Shown piece by piece: positions 41,175 to 50,399 of a stretch of DNA of 64,000 bases (the stretch's first letter is position 1; every line of letters starts with the position of its first letter). Source of the stretch: CBDBLK01 sp965215445 (GTDB lineage Bacteria; Bdellovibrionota; Bacteriovoracia; Bacteriovoracales; Bacteriovoracaceae); contig CBDCDT010000002.1 in the NCBI GenBank assembly GCA_965215445.1, forward strand, positions 1,860,001-1,924,000. The letters are read 5' to 3'. A model generated the notes under the pieces. It searched no databases and was not told where the DNA came from. It saw only the letters and a program-made list of their open reading frames with translations. Both the position numbers and the translations under genes were made by a program.

Positions 41175-42249
41175 ATATCCCGTCATCGCCATCACCGGGC
41201 CTACCGCCACGGGAAAAACCGATGCCGCTATAGAATTGGCACTCAGGCTTTCGAGAGTGTCTGTGGGGTTTCAAATTGTGAATTTTGATTCCCTGTGCTT
41301 TTATAGAGAGTTAAGGGTGGGGACGGCAAGGCCCAGCAAGACTCAAATGCAGGGCCTGCCCCACGCCTTGATGGGCCATGAGTCGATTCGTTCACCCTTG
41401 AATGCCGCCAGGTTTTGCGAGCAGGCCCTTCCTCTGATTGAATCTCTTCACCAAAAAAGGCAGATTCCGATTTTGGTCGGAGGCAGCGCTTTTTACCTGC
41501 GTGCATTGGTCAAAGGCATGTACGCTTCCGCGGCCTTAACGAAAAACTACGATAAAAGCAAGGCAAGTGCTCACAATTTAGGTCAGATTGAGGGGAGACA
41601 AGCTGGAGCGACTGAGGCGTGCTTCCTGCACGTCGCAAGGAGCGACAGTGCAGTTGACCCACAAAATGGCCTAAATTGTGAGCACTTACTTTGTGGGCGC
41701 GATTATCTCAAGAAGCACGACCCCGAATCCTATCAAAAAATTCACCCCAACGACCACTATAGGATTAACCGCGCGGTGGAATACCATCGCCAAACGGGAA
41801 GGCCTATTTCTTTTCAAAAGCAGGCCTTTGAAGATACCGGCCCTTACGATTTTTCGCGCCCGCAAGTCTCTCAGTGGCAGGTTTTAACCCTATATTTGGA
41901 TATGCCCAAAGAGGAGCATTGGAAAGTGATTGAGAAGAGGACTGAACGGATGTTAAAAAATGGCTTGCTCAAAGAAACCCAGGACTTGCTGGCACGGGGA
42001 TTTTCTGGCCGGGAAAAACCACTTCTGTCGGTGGGTTATAAAGAAGCACAGGATTATCTTCGGGGAAAAATTTCAGGCCTGGAGAATTTGAGGGAGCGCA
42101 TTTTTCTATCCACCCGTCAGTTGGCCAAATCCCAGCGCACCTTTTTTAAAAAAATCCACCCCAAAACGTGTTTTCACCCTCTTGTAGAAAGGGATGATGT
42201 CTTGCAAGCAATGATTCACAAAATGTCGCGTTGGGATTGGCAAGCTTAG
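41155..42249 (+). CDS. miaA: tRNA dimethylallyltransferase with an in-frame insertion
   Basis: This protein has about 364 residues from ATG 41155 (ATG 41125 also in frame). It shows GPTATGKT at 15-22, NFDSLCFYRELRVGTARPS, LVGGSAFYLRALVKGMY, HPNDHYRINRAVEYHRQTGRP and VGYKEAQDYL. MiaA adds the dimethylallyl group to A37 of tRNAs reading UNN codons. Between KGMY and the conserved DPESYQKIHPND the expected helical segment is replaced or enlarged by about 41 codons encoded by a palindromic element (41565-41687). Flanking motifs are intact and the frame is kept, so the protein may still be active. Confidence 0.92.
   Translation: MDKPPIKYPVIAITGPTATGKTDAAIELALRLSRVSVGFQIVNFDSLCFYRELRVGTARPSKTQMQGLPHALMGHESIRSPLNAARFCEQALPLIESLHQKRQIPILVGGSAFYLRALVKGMYASAALTKNYDKSKASAHNLGQIEGRQAGATEACFLHVARSDSAVDPQNGLNCEHLLCGRDYLKKHDPESYQKIHPNDHYRINRAVEYHRQTGRPISFQKQAFEDTGPYDFSRPQVSQWQVLTLYLDMPKEEHWKVIEKRTERMLKNGLLKETQDLLARGFSGREKPLLSVGYKEAQDYLRGKISGLENLRERIFLSTRQLAKSQRTFFKKIHPKTCFHPLVERDDVLQAMIHKMSRWDWQA
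41565..41687. mobile_element. 123-bp palindromic element inserted in frame in miaA
   Basis: Perfect 18-base inverted repeats (AAGTGCTCACAATTTAGG at 41565-41582 and its complement at 41670-41687) bound an 87-base interior. The interior holds a smaller hairpin (CGTGC TTCCT GCACG) and a direct repeat of GGAGCGAC. Total length is 41 codons exactly with no stop in the miaA frame. Its Cys/His-rich product (for example GATEACFLHVARSD) is unlike any MiaA. This looks like a REP- or RPE-type palindromic element. Confidence 0.75.
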
Positions 42250-44315
42250 TTTTCGGAATCCGAACTGTCGAGACTGCAAATGTTCACTCGCTGGCCGTCT
42301 TGAGTGAATTCCAAGAAGAGCTTCTTTTTGAAATTTTTTTGAGCTGGTTGGTAAAACAAAGTATGGGTCGCTTTTCCCGTAGTGGCGGTAGAGGCAGGGC
42401 CTCTTTCCCTGATGGGAAAGGCAATGCCCAATCTGCTTTGGATGGGAAGCCTTTCGGTGCGCTTTTCTCCGTAGATTTCAAAGGAAATGGTTCCCGCCAT
42501 ACCGCAGTCGGAGGCACTGTAGAGGTGTCCAAAAAATTCTCTAGTACGTTTGGGAATAAAGACCTGCACATCTTCTCCTTCGCTGGAATCAATGCTTTTG
42601 ATAAAATGTTGCAATCTGGGAGATTCAATTCGCAGCGTTTGTACTTTGTCGACGGGAATTTGGATCCGACCTAAAATATCAGTGCTTTGCTTAACTCCGT
42701 CGAGATAGACAGTCATGGAGCGCTTATCAAAATTTCTGAGGATTAAATAAACGTAGTCTTTTTGAGTGGTGGGTTCTTCTAGTGCCAGGTTTTCTTTCTT
42801 TATTTCCGCTTCGAGGGGGTCTTCTTTTTTGACCACCGGTTTGGCACAAACGGGAATTCCGGCATCCAGAGTAATTTTGCAAAGATTTTTAGGAATGGTG
42901 TCCCTATAAAAAAAGGCCACTGCCACGGCCACGGCACCGGCAAAAAATATCTTTTCCGGACTGGAATTTATTTTCTTTTCCGGTTCTTCTTCACTTTTTT
43001 TCCTGGGGGGAACGGGAGGAGGGGCGGTATGTGCAACAGACATTTTCCTTTTACTGCTATAATTGGCCGCACTTTGAAGCTCCATGCTTTTGACCGTTTC
43101 TACCATCGACATGTTTTGCTGCTTTTCCCTATTGATGGCGGATTGAGTTTGACCGGTTCCTTTATTTTTGTGGAGCAAAGAGGTGTTTATTTTTTTTTCT
43201 TTGGTGCGTTCGAGTCCGATTTTGGGAGTATCTTCTTCCATGCCAAAATCAATAATCTGTTCTTTTTTTCTGGTTCGGGTGGCCTCTTCTTCTTTGATGC
43301 CTTCCCGCTCGCGCTTGAGGTCTTTGAGATAGGGAGCAATGTCGATTTTTCCGTACTCAAACAATTTTTCCCGGTCAGTTTTAATTTCTTCCTTGAAAAG
43401 GCCCTTGGCAAAATAGGCCAGGTCACTGGAGTTGAAGTCGGGATAGTTGGAATATAAAAATTTGATCAGCAGGCGGTTGAGTTGATCCAGATTTTTGTGG
43501 CGTTTGCTCCTGTCGGGGTCGAGTGCCTTGAGTACGATTTCATCGAGTTCTTTGGGCACTTTGGGATTGATCGAAGAAGGGGGCGGAATTTTGCAGTCCT
43601 GAATTTTTTTGAGGATGGCAAAGTCACTGGGGCCTTTGAACAGACTGCGCGCGCACAGCATTTCCCAGAGTGTGATTCCCAGAGCAAATTGGTCGTAGCG
43701 GTGATCCAGTTCCAGGCCTTCAATATATTCGGGGGCGAGATAACCGATTTTTCCCTTGATCGTTCCCGCCTGGGTTTTGTCTTCGCTTTTGTCACTTTTA
43801 GCGATTCCAAAGTCAATGATTTTGATGGCACCATCGTAAGTCATCATGATGTTGTGGGGGGAAATATCGCGGTGGATGATGTTCGCCGATTTGCCGGTCA
43901 GTTTGTCTGTGTGGGTGTGGGCGTAGTGCAGTCCCTGACAGGCCTGGGAGATAATATAGACCGAAACTTCAACCGGAAAGACAAATTTTTTCTTTTTCAG
44001 GCGGTTTAAGTACTCCTTGAGATTTCTTCCATCACAATACTCCATCGCCACAAAAAGCTGTCCCTTGTGAAGTCCGTAATCGTAGGTTTGGATGATATTG
44101 GGATGAAGTAATCCAAAGACCACCTTGATTTCATCCATAAACATTCTTTTAAAAGATTCGTCTTGGGAAAACTGAGATTGAACCATTTTTATGGCCACTA
44201 CTTTGTCGGCCTCCTGGCCGAGAAAACGGGCGCGGCAAATTTTGGCCATACCGCCATCGACGAGATGATCTAAAATAAGGTAGCGACCAAAACGCTCTCT
44301 TTTTTCTTCCTCCAT
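42246..44315 (-). CDS. Membrane Hanks-type Ser/Thr protein kinase
   Basis: At 689 residues, an N-terminal kinase domain is complete: Lys43 in VVAIKM, HRDISPHN with Asp150, DFG at 168-170, and an activation-loop exit GYLAPEY. A charged linker with Pro-rich PPPVPPRK follows, then one membrane segment (IFFAGAVAVAVAFFY) near residue 465 and a periplasmic part of about 200 residues with no known sensor domain. It could phosphorylate the FHA-GGDEF protein encoded nearby; that is inference. It converges on miaA with a 4-base overlap. Confidence 0.92.
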   Translation of the reverse strand: MEEEKRERFGRYLILDHLVDGGMAKICRARFLGQEADKVVAIKMVQSQFSQDESFKRMFMDEIKVVFGLLHPNIIQTYDYGLHKGQLFVAMEYCDGRNLKEYLNRLKKKKFVFPVEVSVYIISQACQGLHYAHTHTDKLTGKSANIIHRDISPHNIMMTYDGAIKIIDFGIAKSDKSEDKTQAGTIKGKIGYLAPEYIEGLELDHRYDQFALGITLWEMLCARSLFKGPSDFAILKKIQDCKIPPPSSINPKVPKELDEIVLKALDPDRSKRHKNLDQLNRLLIKFLYSNYPDFNSSDLAYFAKGLFKEEIKTDREKLFEYGKIDIAPYLKDLKREREGIKEEEATRTRKKEQIIDFGMEEDTPKIGLERTKEKKINTSLLHKNKGTGQTQSAINREKQQNMSMVETVKSMELQSAANYSSKRKMSVAHTAPPPVPPRKKSEEEPEKKINSSPEKIFFAGAVAVAVAFFYRDTIPKNLCKITLDAGIPVCAKPVVKKEDPLEAEIKKENLALEEPTTQKDYVYLILRNFDKRSMTVYLDGVKQSTDILGRIQIPVDKVQTLRIESPRLQHFIKSIDSSEGEDVQVFIPKRTREFFGHLYSASDCGMAGTISFEIYGEKRTERLPIQSRLGIAFPIRERGPASTATTGKATHTLFYQPAQKNFKKKLFLEFTQDGQRVNICSLDSSDSEN

Positions 44316-44359
44316 AATATTGGCGAATCGGTACGAATAATAAAAACTTTAATTTTTGT

Positions 44360-44875
44360 TTAAATATCCAAAGATATGGCGCGGAACCCGGGGAAGTGGA
44401 TATTGGAGGGGAGAGGTTCGGATTTGGCACAAAGGGCATAGGCACGGTAGAGTTGCAGGCCCGATTCACTGTAAGCGGGATGCATTTTTAAATGTCTGCT
44501 GAAATTGGGCAGTCCCATTTTGGAATAACCCGACTTTTCCATTTGTTGCACGAAAATGCCTTGAGTGGCGCGGGGATGGCCTTGATTATAGTTGAGAACG
44601 ATGAGGGCCTTATGGCAGCTTTGTAAGGCACTTTTTTCACCCGGTAAGGCCCAATGGTAAAAAGGGGAGTCGAGAGGGAGGGGTGCCACCAGCAGATCAA
44701 AAACCAGGGTCAACTCTTTGAACCAGGAGTAGCGCTTGAAATTCAAGCTTTCGCTCCACTCTTGGGAGTGGGAAATGCCCCCCTGGAAGTTCACGCTCCC
44801 CCTGGCCACCTTGTTTCGGTTTAAACTGGAGCAACCCAAAAAGAGGCACACAAGGCCCACACACAAAATTCGCAT
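44360..44875 (-). CDS. Lipoprotein, unknown
   Basis: This protein has about 171 residues from ATG 44875, chosen because the lipoprotein signal MRILCVGLVCLFLGC begins there; a GTG at 44902 would overlap the PilZ gene. The mature part has Trp/Tyr-rich stretches (RYSWFKELTLVFDLLVAPL) and an alpha-helical repeat-like end. No known domain. It lies between the PilZ and kinase genes on the same strand, so it may share their operon and signal pathway. Confidence 0.72.
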   Translation of the reverse strand: MRILCVGLVCLFLGCSSLNRNKVARGSVNFQGGISHSQEWSESLNFKRYSWFKELTLVFDLLVAPLPLDSPFYHWALPGEKSALQSCHKALIVLNYNQGHPRATQGIFVQQMEKSGYSKMGLPNFSRHLKMHPAYSESGLQLYRAYALCAKSEPLPSNIHFPGFRAISLDI

Positions 44876-44891
44876 GAATTTAGGGTAATGT

Positions 44892-45722
44892 TCAAGCAGC
44901 ACTTTGCAAATGGCCTTGAATGGTTTGCTGCGCTTCTTGAGTCAAGTTTTCAAAACGCAGAGCGAATCCGGCATCACCCTCCAAAACTCGGACAATTTTT
45001 CCCGAGGCCGCAAAAGAGTGCTCTGAATTTTCTGGATGCACGTTAAAATCTACCTGCTCACCAACCCCAAGGGGAAAATTGGCCACTAAAATTTGCAATC
45101 CGCCGAGACTGATATTGCGGCAAATGCCTTCAAAGACTTCATCCCGACCGGCCAAAAACAGGCGCGCAACGAATGGTTTGCGCGGGGCCTGTCTGCGGTC
45201 TTTCTCTTCAATCGTTGCCGGCTGGCCGGAATATTGTTGAAATAAAGGGGTGTCTCCCAAAAAGACCCAGTTATCCATGCCTTGAGTGTAGATGTATGTT
45301 TTTTCGTTGATCCTTCCCTCTTGGAGAGCGCGCTCAAGTTGCCCTTTGCTAAAAGGGCCATATTCGACTTCCTGTTCACCCCCCCGATCCTGACCGATTT
45401 TAATGTAGACCACCTGCTGGTCATTGCCAATTTGATCCCAGCTAAAGGCGGGTGGCCCTCCCATCATGGGGATGTCGCTGATGGTTCCCTTGCCCGAGGA
45501 GGCGGGTGCAGCAGGAGATGGAGGTGCTTGGGCCGGGGCGGGAGACTGAAACAGGTGCGACCACTCCTGAATATCTTTGAGGCACAGCCAGTCCTCAAAC
45601 CCTTCCCGCCAGGCGTAGTCTTCGGGGCCGAGTTTTCCCGTTTGAATAAGGGAGGCAAATTGGGATTCTTCAATTGGCCCCACTCGGTTTTGCCCATCGA
45701 CGTAATACCATTCAACCGACAT
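44892..45722 (-). CDS. GYF-GYF-PilZ protein, c-di-GMP receptor
   Basis: This 276-residue protein starts at ATG 45722 after TAGGAG. Residues 1-60 and about 105-165 are two GYF_2-type domains (EWYYVDGQNRVGPIEESQFASLI and YGPFSKGQLERALQEGRI), joined by an Ala/Pro linker. The C-terminal PilZ domain has RxxxR (177-181) and NISLGG (203-208), the c-di-GMP contacts. GYF domains bind Pro-rich peptides, and the kinase encoded downstream has such a stretch (PPPVPPRK), a possible link. Confidence 0.9.
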   Translation of the reverse strand: MSVEWYYVDGQNRVGPIEESQFASLIQTGKLGPEDYAWREGFEDWLCLKDIQEWSHLFQSPAPAQAPPSPAAPASSGKGTISDIPMMGGPPAFSWDQIGNDQQVVYIKIGQDRGGEQEVEYGPFSKGQLERALQEGRINEKTYIYTQGMDNWVFLGDTPLFQQYSGQPATIEEKDRRQAPRKPFVARLFLAGRDEVFEGICRNISLGGLQILVANFPLGVGEQVDFNVHPENSEHSFAASGKIVRVLEGDAGFALRFENLTQEAQQTIQGHLQSAA

Positions 45723-45840
45723 TTTTACTCCTAGTTTTTGATTTTTATTCTTTAAACTCTATTGTAACAGGCCCCAGAGCTTTTAGGCCCAAGGGGTACA
45801 ATATTGCCACAAAAAGGTCTGCCAAAAGGCCCACTTTTTC

Positions 45841-45868
45841 TAAAGTTAAAAAATTCAAACGACGATAA
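45841..45868 (+). promoter_or_regulatory. Possible sigma-28 promoter before the first VWA-like lipoprotein
   Basis: TAAAGTTA (45841-45848), a 12-base spacer and GACGATAA (45861-45868) resemble the FliA consensus TAAAGTTT-N11-GCCGATAA with one extra spacer base and one mismatch in each box. The start codon follows 50 bases later. Confidence 0.45.
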
Positions 45869-45918
45869 GCAGGCGAAAGGTGAAAAAGTAAAACTCTAGG
45901 TTAAGAGGTAAGCAAGTC

Positions 45919-47847
45919 GTGAAGGTGATAAAGTTTATTTTTTTATTCGGACTTTTACTGGGCCTTGTCGCTTGCTCCAGCGATGACGACGATGATTTTA
46001 TGACTCCTCGGCGGGAGAAGACGCTAAAACCTCAGACCCTCACTCCCGCCAAATATCCCTACGGTTTCAACCCCATGCTTGAGGTAGGTGGAGGCAAATT
46101 GGCATTGCTCAATTCACCCTCCGAAGGAGAAGGGGTCACAAAATATCGTTCCTCTAATAGCAAGATTTGTACGGTCAATTCCAATACTGGTGAGATTACT
46201 CCGGTGGCGGTAGGTGATTGTATCGTTCAGGCCCAGTTTGCGGGCAATGATGAATACGGTGCTTCCCGCTGGGTGCAAATTGCAAGTATTAACGTGGGCA
46301 AAAGTTCATCGTTTAGTTTCACCGGAAGTCCGGTTTATTTGTCCAATACCATGCATTCGGAATGGTTGCACGCCCCCTGTCCGGTCAGTTATTACAGCAA
46401 ACCCAAAGTGGATTTTCTCATTTTGTGGGACAATTCCGATGATGCCAATTACACTGCTGGAGGCGCGGTCAATGCCTTGTTGAGTTTTGCCAATCTGCTG
46501 GCAGACAAGTTTGACCTGCGTTTGGCACTTGCCCCGCTCTTTTCCAAAACCAATGAAAGCGTTGAATGGAAATTCAAATTTGTCGCCAATACTCCCCTGG
46601 ACAGCAACAGTTCCCTTACTGCCGCTGACGTGATGATTCCCATAGAAAAAATTCCCGAGACATTGGCATCTTTTGACTTGGGATCGAACACGAGCAACCA
46701 TCCCACTGGTGAACGAGGAATTTTGCGGGCGAAAAATTTGCTCGGGTACGGCATCGACAACAAAATTTTTAGACCTGAAAGTTATCTCAACGTGGTGATG
46801 CTTTCCAGTGGAGACGATATGGGTTCCGATACTGTGATCGCCAAAAATGTTCACAAGCTTTTGTGTTCCCGGGGACATTATTCTGGAGCGATTGTCGATT
46901 CTGGAAACAATGATAAAGTCGTCAGGCCCAAAAACTCTTGCAGTCTTACCTACGCACAAGCAGACCCGGCATCCTTCCCTCAAATGTTGAGGTTTCACTC
47001 GGTTTCTTATCCCGGCCATCGGGCGGATAAATACCAAAAGGCCAGCCGTTGGATTTATTACCAGGCCTATCAAGACGTGCACGGGGTCGATTTCGATGGC
47101 GCTCCCGAGCGCTTTGCTCCCAGCGACCAAAATAAAAGGAACACGCCCGATTATTACAATGTGAGTGGTCGAGGTAGCAATGGAATGAGTTTGCTGAAAG
47201 CGCTGGATAATATCTATTACTCAGTCTACAAAAATATCACCCTTCACCCCTACAGGCACTGGCCGATTGATTCTCACCACCCTCCCTCTCTTTGGCCTGA
47301 ACAGATTGAGCGGGTCTATTTGGAAGAAGGCAATGATCAAAGAGAGATTCCCGTCAGTAATTTAGACGGGTATGTTTTTCAAGCATTTGGCACGGGTGTT
47401 TTTGGCCTTAATGAAGAGTACATAAGGGAATCTCCCAATTACAATCAAAAATTTAAAGGAGAAATGCTTAAATTTACCGGCCAAACCAAAATTCACTATC
47501 CCCAGTGTGTGCGGGTGGAATTGGTGACGGGCAAGGCGGAGTGTTTTAATGCCATTGCCCTACCGAGTCTCCCCAAAGATGATACGTTGACATTAAAAAT
47601 CAACGGGACTGTTTTAAACGAAACAAATGCCGGCAATAGAAGAAATTGGAAATTGCTCGAAAACGGCCGGTCCGAGGTTGAATTTAAAACCTCCTACAAT
47701 ATTCTCGCCAATTGTTCAGACGGCTCTACCAGTAGCAATGAGATCAACCGGACGGGTTATATTTTAAGACTCCTCAATGGCAACAAGTACAAGAATACCG
47801 ATACATTGGAAGTTCACTACGACGTGGACTATCCAGACATTAATTAA
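45919..47847 (+). CDS. Lipoprotein with Ig-like and degenerate VWA domains
   Basis: This 642-residue protein starts at GTG 45919 behind AAGAGG. The lipobox LVAC is followed by an acidic Asp run, a BIG2-like beta domain (residues about 35-130, TVNSNTGEITPVAVGDC), a VWA-like domain starting VDFLILWDNSDDAN, and a C-terminal module (LTLKINGTVLNE...NWKLLENG) shared with the other VWA lipoproteins here. The metal site motif DxSxS has become DNSDD, while SSGDD keeps the later acidic site, so metal binding is doubtful. It is probably surface exposed. Confidence 0.8.
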   Translation: MKVIKFIFLFGLLLGLVACSSDDDDDFMTPRREKTLKPQTLTPAKYPYGFNPMLEVGGGKLALLNSPSEGEGVTKYRSSNSKICTVNSNTGEITPVAVGDCIVQAQFAGNDEYGASRWVQIASINVGKSSSFSFTGSPVYLSNTMHSEWLHAPCPVSYYSKPKVDFLILWDNSDDANYTAGGAVNALLSFANLLADKFDLRLALAPLFSKTNESVEWKFKFVANTPLDSNSSLTAADVMIPIEKIPETLASFDLGSNTSNHPTGERGILRAKNLLGYGIDNKIFRPESYLNVVMLSSGDDMGSDTVIAKNVHKLLCSRGHYSGAIVDSGNNDKVVRPKNSCSLTYAQADPASFPQMLRFHSVSYPGHRADKYQKASRWIYYQAYQDVHGVDFDGAPERFAPSDQNKRNTPDYYNVSGRGSNGMSLLKALDNIYYSVYKNITLHPYRHWPIDSHHPPSLWPEQIERVYLEEGNDQREIPVSNLDGYVFQAFGTGVFGLNEEYIRESPNYNQKFKGEMLKFTGQTKIHYPQCVRVELVTGKAECFNAIALPSLPKDDTLTLKINGTVLNETNAGNRRNWKLLENGRSEVEFKTSYNILANCSDGSTSSNEINRTGYILRLLNGNKYKNTDTLEVHYDVDYPDIN

Positions 47848-47861
47848 AAGGAGGATGAACT

Positions 47862-49301
47862 TTGCGTTTCTCTATTTTGGTTTTCATTTTTATTTTTTTG
47901 AGTGCCTGCGGGCGCGAGCGGATTGGCGTCAAAAAACAAGTCCATACTTCTTCGCGCACATGGAGTAGTCGTCCCTTGTCCGTCGAGACGTGTTCTTCTT
48001 TCCGCTATATCAAGCCCAAGGCCGATTTTCTCTTTTTATGGGACAACTCCAGTTCCACCAACCATTTGGATGAAACCACCAAGACGGCGCTCAACAATAC
48101 CGTCAGAATGATTTCTTCGGAATACGACTTCCGTATTCTCTTGGCACCTTTGGTGACTTCAACCCCTGGCTACGTTTCTGAAATGAAATTGGTGGCGGAC
48201 AATCCCAAATCCCTGTCCAGCAGCAGTATCTCCTTGCTGATTCCCTGGGAGCGCGCCGCCGAACGTTTGCGTACATTTCCCCAGGATTCCCGCTCCGTTG
48301 AGGCCGGACTTCAGCGTGCCATTGAACTCATCAAATACGGCAGGAGAAGCAATATTTTTCGTCGAGACAGCAAGATGCACGTTGTGTTGATGTCCAATCA
48401 GGACGACAATTCCTGGCATAATAAGAATTACTCCCAACAAGCAGGCACAGATCGCATCAATTATATTAAGGCCAGAGTAGATGATTTCAAAAAACTTAAA
48501 AAGGATCATAGTTTCCAAACATTGCGTTTGCACTCCATTGTCAACGCTTGTCGCGAGACCCCCAACAAGGTTTACCGCGAAGTCAGCCGACAACTCTACA
48601 ATCATTCCGGGGCCTCGGGAGGTGGGGCGCATCCCGACAGTTTCGATATTTGTAAAAATAGTTTTATCAATATTTTTGCCAGCATCAATGCCTCGGTTCA
48701 ACAAATTTTGGTACCCCACAAATACAATTATTGGCCGGTTGCTTCCTCAAGTGCCTGTATCGAAGTCAGGGATATTCAAGTTTTTAAAAACAAGACCATT
48801 TCCGTTCCCAACAGCTCTTCCAACGGCTTTACCTTTGAAAACAAAGTGCAAACAAAAGATACTCGGTATCATCCCGACAAGGGAGAGCCTTTTTCTGGCT
48901 ATTTGATTAAATTGCACGGCGCTGCCGAGGTGGTACACCCCGAATGTCTTACAGTGAAGACCATAAAACCCAAAGATTGTTTTGATGGCATTGCCTTGCC
49001 CTTCCGGCCGGAGGAAAAGACCATTGAGGTTTATATCAACGGCCTCAAAATTGACCCGGTGACGGCCTCCAATCCCAAAGGGTGGGAATTGCTCAAGGAA
49101 AGTGGCAGTGAGAAATATTTCAAGTCCTACAACATCAAGGCGGATACTTCCAATCCTTTTTGCCGTTCGATTTCCACCGACTGCCCCAAGCGTTTTGCCG
49201 AAGATAAGCGTTCAGGGTATATCTTGAAATTGAGGAATATGATTTACACCAACAATGATGATGTCGAGGTGCTTTTCGATCCGCTCTCAGAATTGAGATG
49301 A
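47862..49301 (+). CDS. VWA-like lipoprotein
   Basis: This 479-residue protein starts at TTG 47862 behind AAGGAGG, 14 bases after its paralogue, so the two form an operon. The signal ends in LSAC. The VWA-like domain opens FLFLWDNSSSTN (an intact DxSxS), with VVLMSNQDDNS for the distal Asp. The C-terminal module IEVYINGLKIDP...GWELLKESG matches the family. It lacks the Ig-like domain of its neighbour. Confidence 0.82.
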   Translation: MRFSILVFIFIFLSACGRERIGVKKQVHTSSRTWSSRPLSVETCSSFRYIKPKADFLFLWDNSSSTNHLDETTKTALNNTVRMISSEYDFRILLAPLVTSTPGYVSEMKLVADNPKSLSSSSISLLIPWERAAERLRTFPQDSRSVEAGLQRAIELIKYGRRSNIFRRDSKMHVVLMSNQDDNSWHNKNYSQQAGTDRINYIKARVDDFKKLKKDHSFQTLRLHSIVNACRETPNKVYREVSRQLYNHSGASGGGAHPDSFDICKNSFINIFASINASVQQILVPHKYNYWPVASSSACIEVRDIQVFKNKTISVPNSSSNGFTFENKVQTKDTRYHPDKGEPFSGYLIKLHGAAEVVHPECLTVKTIKPKDCFDGIALPFRPEEKTIEVYINGLKIDPVTASNPKGWELLKESGSEKYFKSYNIKADTSNPFCRSISTDCPKRFAEDKRSGYILKLRNMIYTNNDDVEVLFDPLSELR

Positions 49302-49308
49302 TTGGCCT

Positions 49309-50376
49309 TTAGCGGCCCTTAAGCTTGGCGAGATTGGCCCTTTGAATGGCATTGATAACGCGCATGAAGGGGAAGGTTTCAAATAATTTTTGGCGGTAAA
49401 CTTCGGTTTTCATATCACCTCCCGCTACAAAAACTTCACTGAGAAACCCCGCGTTGACGGCATCTTCGAGGTGTCCGGTATCAATCGGGATATTTCTGTT
49501 TTTGAAGTCATCCAAAATGGGAGAGAGATTGAGCAGGTATCTTTCCTCCAGGTTGCCCTGATGGGCATCTTTTTCCTTCAAAGTGGATACAATGTGATCC
49601 AAAAATTGTTCGCATTTGGGAGAAATGATGATTTTCTTGTCGTCTTGAAGCATACGCTGGCCATTGAAGAAAACCATGATCTCGCGCAGTTTTTCCGTGT
49701 TCAAAGTGTTGATGATGTTGGGCAGGCCTTGTTTGTCTTTGAGAATGGCGAGCAGATCGTAGGCCTGAAGAATACTAATCATTTCTTCGTATTTAACTTC
49801 CTGGATATTGTAGACGTCAAAAATAAAAAAGCGGATGCGGTTGTTGTGTATCAGGTGGCCTTCCCCTTTGATTTCACCATAGCTTTTGGAAACCAGGTAG
49901 AGAGTCGAGAGGATGCGCATAATGTCCTGGCCGTGAAAAAAGGTGTATTGGCCGGTGCCGTCCTTCTTTTTAAAAAGGCCCACCGAATTGGATTCCAGAG
50001 ATTTAATTTTTTCGTTGGTGGCCTTGAGGCGTGCCACCAGAGAGTGGATAATGCTCCGGAGCCAGGGGCTGAGTTCGGAGAGAGTTTTTCCAAAGGCGGC
50101 AAAAGAAATTTCGATCACTTCGGTTTGGACGATCGCCTCGGCCGAGCAACTGCGCTTTTTTATGCCCTCGTCAAAATAGGACATCTCGCCAATCATCTCT
50201 CCACTGCGCAAGACCGCCAGTTCGACGAAACCACGGCCCTTGGGGCGAAACAGGCGGATCTGACCGGATTGAATAATGAACAGGGAGTTGGCGAGGTCGT
50301 CCTCGTTGAAAAGGACATCCCTGGGGGAATAACTTCTTATCCCCGAAGACTGTGTATTGCTTTTTTGATCTGGCAT
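49309..50376 (-). CDS. Cyclic-nucleotide-binding-domain protein
   Basis: This protein has 355 residues from ATG 50376, placed after AAAGGAGA. Residues about 12-125 are a cNMP-binding beta-roll (LANSLFIIQSGQIRLFRPKGRG, SGEMIGEMSYFDEG, RSCSAEAIVQTEVIEI). The Arg expected to hold the phosphate is not at its usual spot. The rest is helical, with no DNA-binding HTH, so it is not a simple CRP-type regulator. Close relatives are common in Bdellovibrio-like genomes. Output unknown. Confidence 0.85.
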   Translation of the reverse strand: MPDQKSNTQSSGIRSYSPRDVLFNEDDLANSLFIIQSGQIRLFRPKGRGFVELAVLRSGEMIGEMSYFDEGIKKRSCSAEAIVQTEVIEISFAAFGKTLSELSPWLRSIIHSLVARLKATNEKIKSLESNSVGLFKKKDGTGQYTFFHGQDIMRILSTLYLVSKSYGEIKGEGHLIHNNRIRFFIFDVYNIQEVKYEEMISILQAYDLLAILKDKQGLPNIINTLNTEKLREIMVFFNGQRMLQDDKKIIISPKCEQFLDHIVSTLKEKDAHQGNLEERYLLNLSPILDDFKNRNIPIDTGHLEDAVNAGFLSEVFVAGGDMKTEVYRQKLFETFPFMRVINAIQRANLAKLKGR

Positions 50377-50399
50377 GATTTGAGTCTCCTTTAAATCCT

